Shown here: positions 51,043-63,071 of the stretch, piece after piece
Numbering within the stretch: the stretch's first letter is position 1
Layout of the letters: every line of letters starts with the position of its first letter
Source: Glandiceps talaboti
Taxonomy: Eukaryota; Hemichordata; Enteropneusta; Spengelidae
NCBI RefSeq assembly: GCF_964340395.1
Contig: NC_135555.1
Location: 5,534,501-5,598,500 of the forward strand
Direction of reading: 5' to 3'
Length of the DNA: 64,000 bases
Program-made: the position numbers and the translations under genes
Notes under the pieces: model-generated
What the model was told of the DNA's origin: nothing
Seen by the model: only the letters and a program-made list of their open reading frames with translations
The model's database searches: none

Positions 51043-51050
<8 letters not shown>
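48956..51050. other. Spacer between ribozyme element and microsatellite block
   Basis: A C-rich run at about 49564-49605 can form a G-quadruplex on the minus strand. A 23-bp tandem duplication (TTTTCTAATCCAATGTATAA) lies near 50272-50313. No gene was recognised; the ORFs here have no family resemblance. Confidence 0.5.
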
Positions 51051-51297
<247 letters not shown>

Positions 51298-51422
51298 GGG
51301 AAGGCGGATTGATTTTCAATTTATCAATCATTTGTTTTGCCAGCGCTGACAGTGTTAGCAAAATTAAGCTTATAAGATCTTGCAAATATATGCCGGTCTA
51401 AAAAAATCTGTCTTTTTAAAGT

Positions 51423-51423
<1 letters not shown>

Positions 51424-51486
<63 letters not shown>

Positions 51487-51494
51487 GATGATGG

Positions 51495-51558
<64 letters not shown>

Positions 51559-51577
51559 CGATGATGATGATGATGTT
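51424..51577. repeat. (GTT)n followed by (GAT)n
   Basis: About twenty GTT units, then about thirty GAT units, next to the donor side of the 51.6-kb exon. The ORF of Leu and Met runs is an artefact. Confidence 0.95.
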
Positions 51578-51643
51578 ACAAAATCATAAACTATCAGCTA
51601 CTCTATGGATTAAGGACAAATATGATAAATTGTTTTACTTTAC

Positions 51644-51898
51644 CAGAACTGCTCTTCCAAGTCTTCTTTTCAGGAAGCGGGCAAGTGATGAGGTAGCCTT
51701 CTTGAAACTACGATGTCTCCTCCAAGTCCTTCCGTGACCGTGACTATGACCGTGACCGTGACCATGGCCATGAGTATGAGGATGAAATCTAACAGAAGGA
51801 ATTCGTTCAGGACCATTTTCTTCGCGTGTCTTATCCTCACCTTCCGTTATCACTGAGTTCAAGTTTTGTCCTTTCTCTGTCATTGCAATGGTCGACAT
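51644..51898 (-). CDS. Candidate His/Gly-rich 5' coding exon, possible alternative first exon of PIEZO
   Basis: From ATG at 51898 (context CAAAATGTC) the exon encodes 85 residues and ends at the donor GTTCTG/GTAAAG, phase 0. It runs from an acidic/polar N-terminus (MSTIAMTEKG) through a His-Gly repeat (HTHGHGHGHGHSHGHG, residues 41-56) to a strongly basic segment (RTWRRHRSFKK, FLKRRLGR). The acceptor at 45506 in front of the PIEZO ATG is phase 0 compatible. Splicing there would give ...GRAVL-VLQSPRTKK-MASSITC, in frame into PIEZO. PIEZO proteins do not normally carry such an extension, so this could also be the first exon of another gene or an 87-residue unspliced ORF. The frame is open upstream only to a stop near 52006. 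Confidence 0.45.
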
Positions 51899-53262
51899 TT
51901 TGTAGCTGTTGTGAAGCGTGGTTGGTGAGTAGAAAATCTCACCTGGTGTTGAAGTAACGGATGCAAAAATGCCGTCAGTTTGGTCGCTGTTCACATTAAC
52001 CAACTACTTAGCTTCTTTACAAGAACGCATGTACTGGAATGTTTTCTTTGAAAAATGATGTGTTTGGTTTTTACCCCAAGTAGCGATGACCTAATGGGTG
52101 ATGAATAAATGAAAGAAAATGTGAGTAGCGAATGATGTAATTAGTTGAATGTCGTATTGTAAACGACACACATTCACCAATGATACGCCATCCCCGGTCG
52201 ATATCCCAAACTTATACATATTAAAATATTATTGAATACCACAATTCCTAGAGTCATCACCTATTTATAGAAGCAATATGAAGAAAGTGGAGAGGGGGAG
52301 AGGGGGAGGCGACGATCGAGGAGGGAGGCGGAGGATGAAGATGGGGTGAGGTTGGAGAGTTTCTAAAGACAGATCCGGATTTGAATATTTAAAGAAGGAA
52401 TCCGTTTATAGGTTACCTTTACTGTTATGTTTAATTTCTCGTATTTATTCTTGACTATAATATCACATTGAACGAAGATAACGTCGGAGAAAGTGCAATG
52501 ACCAGACATGGATCGAGATGCACTTTTAATCAATAAGAATGGCCTCTAGCGTGTTTGACAGTTCGTTAGCCATTTCCTCGCAAAACATTAGAGAGTTTAG
52601 GACATCAAAATATTACCACTCGTGAGACTGTGAGTTCATAATTGTTATATTACCTGGAGTACTACTAGTATATGAACTCGTTAATGTATTCGTCCTATTT
52701 TGACTCGTGTTGTCATTGTATCAGGATTATAATCTGTCACTTATTTCACCAGGGGGCAAAATGTCATACAGAAATCAATCGTACTGAAACCCACGGGACG
52801 TCTACAAGGCTAAAAGTTTTGTTTTCTTTTGCGTAAATAATGTGCGGAAGTGAATCATATTGGATTATCGGGATGTCTGACTAGACGGTGATCAATTGAC
52901 TGTAGGTATTCATTTTTGTCATTTCAAGTGTCAGTCCGATCTATATAATTGATACTTCAAGAATTTCGAGTAAAATAATAACGGTGGTACAAGTATAACA
53001 AGCTATACATTTCGGCCATTGACCCGATTGAACTTACTGCCAGATGTTTAATATGTCAATTCGTCTGTGGCGTCAAGTTGCATGCAGATCAATGCAGTGG
53101 AACACACTTAATCGGGCAATACTATGTTTTGCACTATCAAATCAAATTTTGCAAAATTAGATAATATTGCATTTCAGTTTCATTTATAATGAAAGAGAGG
53201 AAAGAGAAATATTGTGAATCAGCATAGTCACTTATTGCGAAGTAGTAATTTAAAATAAAGGC

Positions 53263-53312
53263 GTTGTTGTTGTTGTTGCTGTTGTTATTGTTGTTGTTGT
53301 TGTTGTTGTTGC

Positions 53313-53346
<34 letters not shown>
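53263..53346. repeat. (GTT)n microsatellite
   Basis: Interrupted by GCT and ATT units; minus-strand Asn-rich ORF is artefact. Confidence 0.95.
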
Positions 53347-53944
53347 ACTCGAGATGTAAAGTATGGCATACTTTTGGAACACTTAGTAAAAACAGATTCG
53401 CCTCCATGAAACTAAAAGTTGGCGGAAAAATATATTCCGATTTGACGGTAGACAGTCCATGAATGTCTACATAAAACAGCATGAACTGATGTATATAAAC
53501 GATGTATGAAGTCAAAATAATTATACATTCCAAAGGTATCATCTTTGAATATTTGTCCTTGAGTTTCTGGGAATTGTCACGTACTGCATCAGTCAGAAAG
53601 TTAGTTTTGAGTCCAGGGTTTTATCAGCAAGGTATGCAGGTGGTCACTTCATCTTCAAATTTACGAGACTTGTCGTACAACTCCCACGAGCAGTGAATAT
53701 AGTGAAGATATATTCCCTTAAGCTATGGTAACTTTACCGTCTAATTTAGCACTTCCGACAGTTCAGTCCGGTCCTGTACCATGAAAGGATTTCGAATTTT
53801 ACAAAACTGAAGTGCATGATGTACATTGTCACTCCTAGCTTACATTTTCTTTCTATAACACATTACAGCACTAACATCGTCGCCATCCGCACCACTCCAT
53901 TAACAGTAATGATATTACATTTGTAATGACAGCAGCATCAAAAT

Positions 53945-53945
53945 C

Positions 53946-54004
<59 letters not shown>

Positions 54005-54078
54005 CCATACTTGTCAGTTGACTATCAACATAACCATGACAACCACACCACACCACACCACACCACACCACACAACAC
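53945..54078. repeat. (CAA)n and (CCACA)n microsatellites
   Basis: About twenty CAA units to 54004. After a 40-base gap, pentamer CCACA units run at about 54044-54075. Confidence 0.95.
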
Positions 54079-54635
54079 CAAACAACCAACAACAATGACA
54101 ACAGCAATCAAGAGAAAACAACAAAAGAGATTCGTCGATGTCAGTGCAACGTCTATAACATCACGGTCAAAATATCAAAATTCAGCACCTCACGAATAAC
54201 ACATCAAGAAAACAACCGTGACTATTTCTGCCATTCCATAGATAATGATTACATAATGGAGACTTTATGTTTCCGTGCCCCAGGAGGGAGAGGTGATAAA
54301 TTGGCACATACATTATGAGTAACAGATCCCACAAGCGTATAAAATACAACAGGTTGGTAATTTCCATCAAATATTCCTTTCTGTTATTAAAGTTCTTTAT
54401 CCGGCCATAATTTGTTACCATTGACACATTTTAAGTTTTTCGACCCCCTTTTCATTCACACAAGTTCTGAATATCAAAATACACGGTACTACGATAAATG
54501 CAATTTGTTCGGGTTAGACACACATCAAAATAGTAACAATTTAAAGGATCTTTCCTGACTCAAATCTGTTCTATTATGATCTTATTTTCAAGATTGTTAT
54601 TTAGATGCATATATTGACGTATTTGTACATACATA

Positions 54636-54686
54636 CATACATCCATCCATCCATCCATCCATCCATCCATCCATCCATCCATCCAT

Positions 54687-54755
<69 letters not shown>
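54636..54755. repeat. (CATC)n followed by (AC)n
   Basis: About thirteen tetramers, then about 33 AC dinucleotides. Confidence 0.95.
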
Positions 54756-54758
<3 letters not shown>

Positions 54759-57700
54759 AATGGTCATTAAACTTCGTGGAAAAATCAACGATATTTGTGC
54801 TAGGGTTGAGCAGAAATGGCCAAGTGTACTCATTACAGAGAGTGTATTTTTGTAACAATGGCCAATGCGACAACAAGAAGTTCACGTAGAATGGTTTTTT
54901 GCAATCCCTGGATGAACATTATAATATTTTACTGACATGTACACAGACAAGTGTATTAAAAGTATAAGTACAAATATTACAGTACCCTGGGGTAAATATT
55001 TATGACAAAACACAGCGCAATTTTAGGAATGTAGATTATGAGATGAGATCTTTTTTTTCAATCAAACTTGGACAGCCTGAAGAAGTATAGCATGCTGTAT
55101 AAATCAACTGCACAATAAATAATTGCTATTAAAGGTGCAAGATATCTCAATATTTCACTCATATCGTCGGATAAATCAACAGTACGTGGAAGGGCTGCAG
55201 GGTACAGATGCTTACAGGCCACTCGTATTTTTATCATGATACATGTACTGTATTCTACTCACCACCACTCATCCAAGTAGAGACATCATGCATACTTTTT
55301 TATATTTCATATTTTTTATTGCAATGCCTATGGACTTACAAAGAGTTGGGACATAAAATGAACCATAACAGAAAACTCCAATCACAGTACAAGGCATTAA
55401 AGTCAAAACTTAAGTTTACCATTCTTGTGACAATGACTTACTTTTATGCACAACTGAATATTCAACTTGTCATTTATTTATAGTTTATATTATATGGTAT
55501 ATTTTCAGAAGACGAGTTAAAGCTAGTTGAACTACCTATGACGTACGTAAGTTTAAAAGGGAACACCGTTAACAGGTAGTATATGGAAGATAAGACATTC
55601 GTACCAAGCTAGCAACTATCACTCAGTGGTTTAGAAGCCTGATATGGCTGAACAATACAAAGTTCTTACAGTCTACGTTACAGGAAATAAAGGTATTTTT
55701 TATAAACTTTGTGTCCTGGAGCAATTTTTAAAATTTTATATTACGCACCATTGCCGAAAAACACCGAGTTGAAACTTATATATAATCCTCATTCATTTTT
55801 CAATGTAGCTCCTCTGGACCACATTTATGCAGATGCATTTGATAAACATTATAAAGTTTAAATCGTGTCCCCTAAGTCTTCACGGTGACATTTTTCATAG
55901 AGATAAATAATGTATTTGTGACAATCTTAACGCCTTGCTCGTGCTTTATTTTGCAACTCTCACATTGTGACATTATCTCGCTTTGAAAAAAACTATGCCG
56001 ACAGATTGCCGAGTCAGCAATCTTACGATGTGAAATTACTATTCTCGTTTAATTAACGATACAATATGCATGAAATATATATGCCGGTCTATAAAAGAAG
56101 AATGAATATACAAAAAAAATGATGAAATACATTAGCAAACAAACAAGTAAACACATAAATATCAGATTAATACCAACAACTATCATGACACGATATCGTA
56201 TAGGACATGTCCTGTACAATGTTATATTCAAAGACAGTGAAATAACTTTGAACAGATGTGGTTTTTACGAGTGTAGAGCTGACTTATCCGTGAACATCCA
56301 CACGAGACACGTAGACTTAGTCGACGCCATCGAGTGTCTTGTCATGGTTTCGAAATAAATCAGGAAAATGGCAAAGCTTGTTATAAAACAGTAATCATTT
56401 ATCAAGGACAATGTGAATTCACTGTACATTTTCATATTAATAAAGATTTGTTCCTGATGAAATAATCATTTCGGAAAGATATGGAAAAGGGAACATACAA
56501 AACGAAATCTTACAATCCAAAAACAAATAGATATCGTACACGTAAGATCGTCATCATATCCTAAAGACAGGGTCTTCAACATAACAGTAGTAATTTTAAT
56601 AAGCACAACATAATGAATTTTACCGACGTGCTGAGAAAATAGAGTGTATCGAAAAAGCGGAACGTTATCTCTTTTCCTTGTTTGAAGCTGTGCTTGGATA
56701 GACTAGTGATTGCAACCTACCTTACGCTGCCTTGTCCTGCAGATACACAATGATATCAAAGACAGGCGAGGTAGTCCCACTATGTCGGTGATAGTAATGC
56801 AATTTAACGTGGCTCATAATTTATGATGAAATAATTCCTAATTATTTTTGTCATTAATATCGGAATTTATTCTGACTGTACTTCACCGAAGCAACCAATC
56901 ATTTTTTCTGTCAATTTCTATAAGCCATGGTTTGATTATGATGTCGCTTAAAACGCCTCCGTGTGAAAGATGTTTGGTGTGTCTCTGCTCAAATAATGAG
57001 ACGGACATAACGTACAAGAATAACTCTTTATGAAAACAGACTATCAAATATGTAAGATAACTAAATAGTTGACATAGGAATGTTATATTGTGTTCTTTGT
57101 AATCATTTGTATTGATTTGGATGTGTAACCTCACAAGGTATATGTTTACTTTGTTAGGGTTTAAAGAAACAGAATAATACAAATGAATTATCAACATAAT
57201 CTCTACAAAACGTTCACCACTAATCCTTTAATCTCGTGGTCCGGTGTTTGTCCTACACAAGCTTATCTTTAACATAATCCCTGTCTTTTTTCCTACGATA
57301 TTGTAATTTGATGACGTCACGATAACGTCAACTGTTTTGACAGAACATTTGACATTAAAGATTGCATAGATGACGATGATGAACCAAAACGATTTTTGAG
57401 GTCATCCCCCTCGTGACGTTTGGACTACCTGGAACATAGTCAATATAGATTGGAGATAATGTCCCTTGAGTGTTATGCTACATTTGACAGTTATAATGGA
57501 CGATAATGATTAAAGCTGTTACATTTTCAAGTAGTAAATGCCATCCAAGTATATCATAGCATCCACTACTACGAAATAACCATTGTCGTACTGAAGTTTA
57601 CAAGAAAATCACAATTATTCTCCGTCTCTCCGAAGATTTCACTCTCGATTAAGCTTAATATTCGAGATATAAAAAAAGGGCAAGGGCACACAAAATGTTA

Positions 57701-57927
57701 GGTTGAAGTGTTAACACATTATTAGATTTAACATAAAAAGTGTACTCTTAATATTTCTGTAATCTAAAATCTCAATGTTGAAGAAAATGTTTGAGAATGT
57801 AATCACCTTTTACTTCAATACTTACACTGTCTTGTGGTAATTATTTCAATGTTAGTTGTCTCATGCATACTAGTATCATCCTAAAATCAGGCAAATTTTT
57901 AATAACCTAAAAGAATTGTGTTATTAT

Positions 57928-58078
57928 TTTGGCGGGAAAGGTTTTTTATCATGATAATTATCCCATAAATCCTAAAAACAGGTAAAGGCAACAAAAAAGA
58001 AAATTGCAAAAACAAGAACTGTGTTCTTATTATTTACTAGGAGGTAAATATTTCGATCACGTAACCTTTGGCGCGAAA
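57928..58078. promoter_or_regulatory. Two consensus E2F-like sites
   Basis: TTTGGCGGGAAA at 57928-57939 and TTTGGCGCGAAA at 58067-58078 both fit the E2F/DP consensus TTTSSCGC in full, 139 bp apart. They could mark a promoter whose transcript is not visible as an ORF, or be chance in CpG-rich DNA. Confidence 0.35.
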
Positions 58079-59822
58079 GTGGTTTGTAGTGAAGAGTAAC
58101 TAGAATAGAAATTGATGGCACAGAAGATATCGTTTGTGTAGTGATACATTGACCATCATTTATCACTCAATATTTGAAATGCCATATCAGGAGGTAAAGA
58201 TCTTATTCCATCTGTGTCGTTATTTCAATCATTATAAAAGAAGTACCGCTATGATTACGACCAATATATTATGTATATGTGTGCATGCGCGTGCGTGTGT
58301 GTACGTGTGTGGGTGGGGGTGTGCGTGTGTGTATGTGTGTGAATATTCTTCTTGGAAATAGACTTTGGAAATTCCACCTTTGAAATTTCGATTACATTTT
58401 AGAAAACCAATATATATGTATACAGCTTTATGCATAGACTATATTTAGCTATTAATGCACTATGAATTTTGCAGTCAGTCTGCCTCTGTATATTATCATG
58501 TACGCTATTATTAGAATTTTACACTTTACACTAAGTTAAGCTTATTTTGAGTTGTGACTCTAAAATAACTACTTACATTGAAGACATCGTCAACAAAACT
58601 ACACACGATCAGCTTTCGCCCCCCACCCCCACCCACCACCATACATACACACACATTTATAAAGAGCGCCATCAGTGTCATAATAATTATGAATTCATTA
58701 CATGTTCTAACGAATAAACACTACAAAGTAATATACTGTACACAAAATTAAAAACTGGGCCAGGGTGGCATAAAACAAAACTTCGAAACTTATTAGGTGC
58801 GACAATATTCTAGCTTTCTGTCATCAGGTCGAAAAACAAAAGCAGTAGTAACATGCAAAGGAAAGCTGAGTTGGAGCAACGTATTGCTCTAGCGTCATAT
58901 GCATACTAATATATTTTCTGCTGCAGTTTAGTATCATCGCCACGTACGGTTACACATATGTCTAAATACAACATCCCGGGACAAAGAAATGTTCAAAACC
59001 GTACAACAGAATATGTCCACTTCAGACACACACCACGTTTGTAATATAATGTATATATAATGTTTAATAAATATATAAATAATATATACATAATATAATG
59101 TTTGTAATATAACTCGAGGTGTAGGGTCTATGAATTAATGAATTTACGTGTTTGACTGTATAGTAAGATAGTCGTGCTTTTCTACCCAATCAGGTGATAA
59201 CTGACAATGTGGCATGCATGTCGTACCTTACAGACTACTTACTTCTGTACTCTAAAATATCGCATATCATATTCCTATAAACATAAGAACTTTTACACAC
59301 ATTAGGAAATGTTAGGTAAGAAACAGCTGTACATTTAGATTGTTCACAATTGATTGAATATGAGATAGACAAGGAGCAACATCTTTGAACTTTTTTAGAA
59401 AGTGGAATATGATGCTTGGATATACGCGGTGTAAACATATACAGTAAGCATCATTTAGGCTTCACTACACGTGTTGTGTCGACTCTTACAACATTGGTAT
59501 ATTATAAAAAATATACACTGTCAGTACTTCAAAGTTCATGAATACAATTATAATATTCACATATCATGTAGGCCTAGGCAACTATAGTATACACTGTAAT
59601 CATATACAATTTTTCCTGACACGTCCCATAATCTTATGAAAATGGAATAAAGAAGTTTGTGAAATTTAGAAGAGTTCAATCTGAAATGATTTGTATTATG
59701 GTGAAACTCAACACTGTGACAAATCCCTTGAATTGTAAAAGGCTAAATCTCATGCATATTTAAAAATGTGTGTATAGTGCTTAAATTTATCTGTAAGTAA
59801 AATGAAATATGAATATGATGGG
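58079..59822. other. Spacer upstream of the 60.25-kb gene
   Basis: Short interrupted GT run (58277-58340), a C-rich run near 58619-58640, and AT-rich DNA. No gene recognised. Confidence 0.5.
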
Positions 59823-59924
<102 letters not shown>

Positions 59925-59959
59925 TATGAAATATAGGTTAAATCACAAATCCCTAGGGA

Positions 59960-60252
59960 TTGTCACGTAGATAAAAGCGGGTAAATGATGCATGCCCAGA
60001 CCGTACCGCGGTGCGCATCATTTACCCTCGTCACGTGTGCCACGGATGGTTTGCTCCTCGTGAGCAAAGAATCGTTGTAACGATACGACATGTACGACGC
60101 CCCCATTCGACATGTTCGACGATAGTTTATTATTACCCGCCTAAGGGAGCCTATTTAGGTCAAGGTTCGATCAAAATGGTCAAAGTATGGTGTCAAAGTC
60201 TTTCTGTTAACCGTCTTTTCAGTCATAGTTTGATCGTTTTACCCCGTTTTAG
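59960..60252 (+). promoter_or_regulatory. Probable promoter/5' UTR of the 60.25-kb ORF
   Basis: CpG-rich stretch directly upstream of the ORF. It holds a perfect 13-bp inverted repeat GGGTAAATGATGC / GCATCATTTACCC (59979-59991 and 60015-60027), two GTCACGT words (one within a CACGTG E-box at about 60032), and the pair CGACATGTAC/CGACATGTTC. No TATA box was identified. A stop codon (TAG, 60250-60252) directly precedes the ATG in frame. Confidence 0.4.
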
Positions 60253-61008
60253 ATGATACCAAGGAAGAGTAAACTCCTTATTGCTGTCCTATCCATTTTT
60301 ATGATACTTAATGTAGCAAAGATGGACAGCAATGCACATAAATTCACGTCGGAAGAGGGGCATACAGCGGACGAACAGTCAACGCGTTCGGACAGCGATG
60401 TCGACAAGAAGTTGAGTGAACGACAGCTAAGTGTGGCGATTTCTGACTTTGCACTTGCTGTTACATCGTTAAATGCAGCATTCGTTATTCTGAGCGTAAC
60501 GAAACTTGGATCTTTCGGATTTTTGTTAATTGGTACGGCGGCATCATGTGGTGTTGTACGGTTCGCCTCCTCTTCGCCACCACAGCATTTGATCGGGTTA
60601 CATGCCATGTTTTCATGGCTTGCTGGTACAGTTGGACTATCATGCATAGCATCGGCTTTGTACAGGTCACACGGTCAATACATGGTCTCCAGTGCGCACT
60701 TGGCTGCTTCTTTGGCACTTACAGCAGTTACAAGGATTCTTGCACCAGAAGTACAAGATGTAGCAAGTCAGGCTGTTAGTGGGGCTGCCGTCATCTCAAT
60801 CTTGATGTTCAGTTTATTCAAATTTAACCCGTATGGTCTTGTTGGTGCATCAATGTACGTGTTGTCTGGTATTGTAGGAACTAAAGGTTTGCTACTTGGT
60901 ATAAAATGTGTGGATTGGTTTCACTACATCCTGGCATTTGCCAACGTGGCGTTGATGAAAGCATTGCAGAAATATGAACCGTTGGTATTCTACAGACCTA
61001 AAACATAA
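60253..61008 (+). CDS. Unrecognised multi-pass membrane protein (251 residues, single exon)
   Basis: An uninterrupted ORF from ATG to TAA. Residues 8-24 (LLIAVLSIFMILNVAKM) form a hydrophobic N-terminal segment, possibly a signal anchor. Residues 25-60 are a charged Ser/Asp/Glu/Lys-rich stretch. From about 62 to 237 there are six or seven further hydrophobic segments, roughly 62-82, 87-104, 111-137, 143-163, 172-190, 194-217 and 221-237. Small residues (Gly, Ala, Ser) are frequent within them, and the tail is short (QKYEPLVFYRPKT). I do not recognise the family. Composition is non-repetitive, codon use looks coding, and the start is fixed by the in-frame TAG just before it. That TTTTAG also resembles a splice acceptor, so a non-coding 5' exon is possible. 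Function unknown; intracellular or plasma membrane. Confidence 0.75.
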   Translation: MIPRKSKLLIAVLSIFMILNVAKMDSNAHKFTSEEGHTADEQSTRSDSDVDKKLSERQLSVAISDFALAVTSLNAAFVILSVTKLGSFGFLLIGTAASCGVVRFASSSPPQHLIGLHAMFSWLAGTVGLSCIASALYRSHGQYMVSSAHLAASLALTAVTRILAPEVQDVASQAVSGAAVISILMFSLFKFNPYGLVGASMYVLSGIVGTKGLLLGIKCVDWFHYILAFANVALMKALQKYEPLVFYRPKT

Positions 61009-63071
61009 TACAGGTGTTGTCATGGTGATTAGAACTGGATGAACAAGGATATCGACATTCCATCATTACCAAGAATGTATGGAACAGTAACAAATATGGT
61101 ATGAATGACTAAATCACAAGCAGACAAAATCAGTCTCCCAACAAAAACTTTCAGACAGTGACCAGTGGAACATGAACCATATCAAACAGTGGCAGAACTG
61201 AAGGGTAATTGTACAAAGTGCAAGGAATGGGATATGTATATATTACGAAGAAAAGTGTGACATCATTGGCCTGGAAATATTGTAAACTGCATCCACCAAT
61301 ATGTGCCTGACAATAATAAGTAGGAAGAAAATAGTACTATATAAACTTCATAATTTATGGCCACAGGAAACATGAAATTAGATTTACATGTATAACATGT
61401 GGGTTAAGTGTGCTGATTATTAGGATCTGTGAATCTTCATAAATTCACTCCAGTGGCTTGGCTAAACCACAATCCCCTGACACAGGATAATTTATATGAA
61501 ATATGCTGACTTTGACAAATCAAGGGCATAACAGCAGTATACTGGGACCATTATGAACTCTAGTGTGTATCCTCTGGTACAAACACCTTCATGTCACAAG
61601 ACTTATGACCAAAGTGTGGCTTTTGATCACCATTTCCAATATCACATACAAGAATAGTGAATACTATCATGTTTGTATATGATAGTGAAACATACGTTTG
61701 TATACAATGTAGAAGGAAATATACCAGTATATTTGTAGAAATGTAGGAATTATCAGAAAATGAATGTGTAGACAGGGTTGGACAATATAATGACAACAGC
61801 TACAGTAGGTAATGAAGAGAACTGTTTGTTAAACAACTATCATGTAGAGACCATTTCTGGTGGAAATCGGGACTTGGTTTAGTGTAGTATAGGGAGTATC
61901 ACAAAGTGAAGTTACAAGTGTCACCCAACAAAGATACCAGAGAACATGTGATATCACAAAGTACATTGTAAATCATAATCTTGGAAAAATTGGACCAATA
62001 CAGTTGTAACAATGAGTAAATGACCAAAACTGGGACATTATCAATATCGCACTAACACCTTTTGTGTAAAGGAATGATACTGTGGATGATGGAACTGTGA
62101 TAACATATAAATACTGATAGAATTAGATGCAACAAACAATGCTTCAACTGATGAAATAAGTCTTTCTACCTTTGAAGGCAATACAGCCTGTCGTGTTCCA
62201 TGTACAGGACTTTAGGTACACTGAACTTTGTGAGTTGTAATTTGACAGTAAAAGTTAGTGTGTTTTCTTGTATACTGTGTATGTGTATGTGTATCATGTA
62301 TATGGTCGGGTAACAACTTTGGTATGTAATTGTGTGGTACGGTACAAATCAACAGAGGAAGGCAACGAAGTTGATTATAATAATGCTTTTTATTCAGCAA
62401 TTTAATCAAATATCATGCCTAACATGCAAATTGCAAATTATGTTGTGGAATTTTCTCAATGGCAAGTAAACTGGACTTGGGGGTCACCATGCAGTGTTGG
62501 ACTTCTGAATAATGTTGTCAATGGTATTACGTACAGTCAAACTTACAAATCAAACTGTGCACAATGATATTATCCAATCATGTCAATGCATTGTGTTATC
62601 CAATCATATTACTGTATAAGATCACCATAGCAACATTTGGTGTCCATAACATCATTTTGACATAAATCGTAAACTAGTATATCGATAGCCTGCCATGTAC
62701 TGCTACTGATACAAGCATTCAAAATACAATCAACTGGTAATCATTCATATTATTCCCTAATACATTCCTACAGTTTCTCAATCTATTTCTACAACAGCCA
62801 ACTTAGACTGTAAGATACACCATATCGTTCCGCCCTCACTGGCTGGAGGAGTTGACTGATGTGTGAGGGCGCCCCATACCTTACAGACTACAGCCAACTT
62901 TATTTACCGTACAATTTCTCTGCATGGCTGTTGAACTTTGCATATATTTTCAGAATGAAAACAAAAATAGCAAGATAAAGTAGATGTAATCAAAGCAACA
63001 TTTATGTGGAAAAAGTGTTGAAAGAAAAGATTAATACAATATTTTTTATTGTATTATGTATGACAAATAAA
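61009..63071 (+). other. Likely 3' UTR/flank of the 60.25-kb gene, ending near an AATAAA
   Basis: A CpG-poor, non-coding stretch. The first canonical polyadenylation signal I see on the plus strand is AATAAA at 63066-63071, so the 3' UTR could be about 2 kb. A variant signal nearer the stop is possible. It includes the foldback at 62805-62889. Confidence 0.35.
62805..62889. mobile_element. 85-bp foldback element with 11-bp target-site duplication
   Basis: ACAGCCAACTT at 62794-62804 and 62890-62900 flanks a mini-element. Its ends are AGACTGTAAGATA and (complement) AGTCTGTAAGGTA, with inner arms CGCCCTCAC/GTGAGGGCG around a 21-base loop. An 11-bp duplication fits Mutator-like insertion (inference). 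Confidence 0.6.

Larger units (their letters stand above)
51899..57927. other. Intergenic region with microsatellites
   Basis: It includes a purine-rich GAGGGGGAG patch (about 52288-52350), trinucleotide and dinucleotide arrays at 53.3, 53.9 and 54.6 kb, and AT-rich spacer. CpG is common. The short ORFs (for example 53502-53696, 55208-55483 and 56119-56358) have no recognisable domain, repeat-free conservation cue or splice support, so they are not called. Confidence 0.5.

Noticed and set aside
51380-51589. ORF of Leu and Met runs
   Set aside because: Translated (GTT)n and (GAT)n.
55208-55483. 91-codon plus-strand ORF
   Set aside because: AT-rich, no domain, no splice support; length is expected by chance in this much sequence.
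56450-56482. Hammerhead-like CTGATGA...CATTTCGGAAAG
   Set aside because: The CTGATGA core is present, but two extra bases separate the short stem II from GAAA and no convincing stems I and III close the core. Treated as chance.
60249-60647. 132-codon minus-strand ORF
   Set aside because: Antisense shadow of the 251-residue plus-strand ORF, which has better composition and membrane periodicity.
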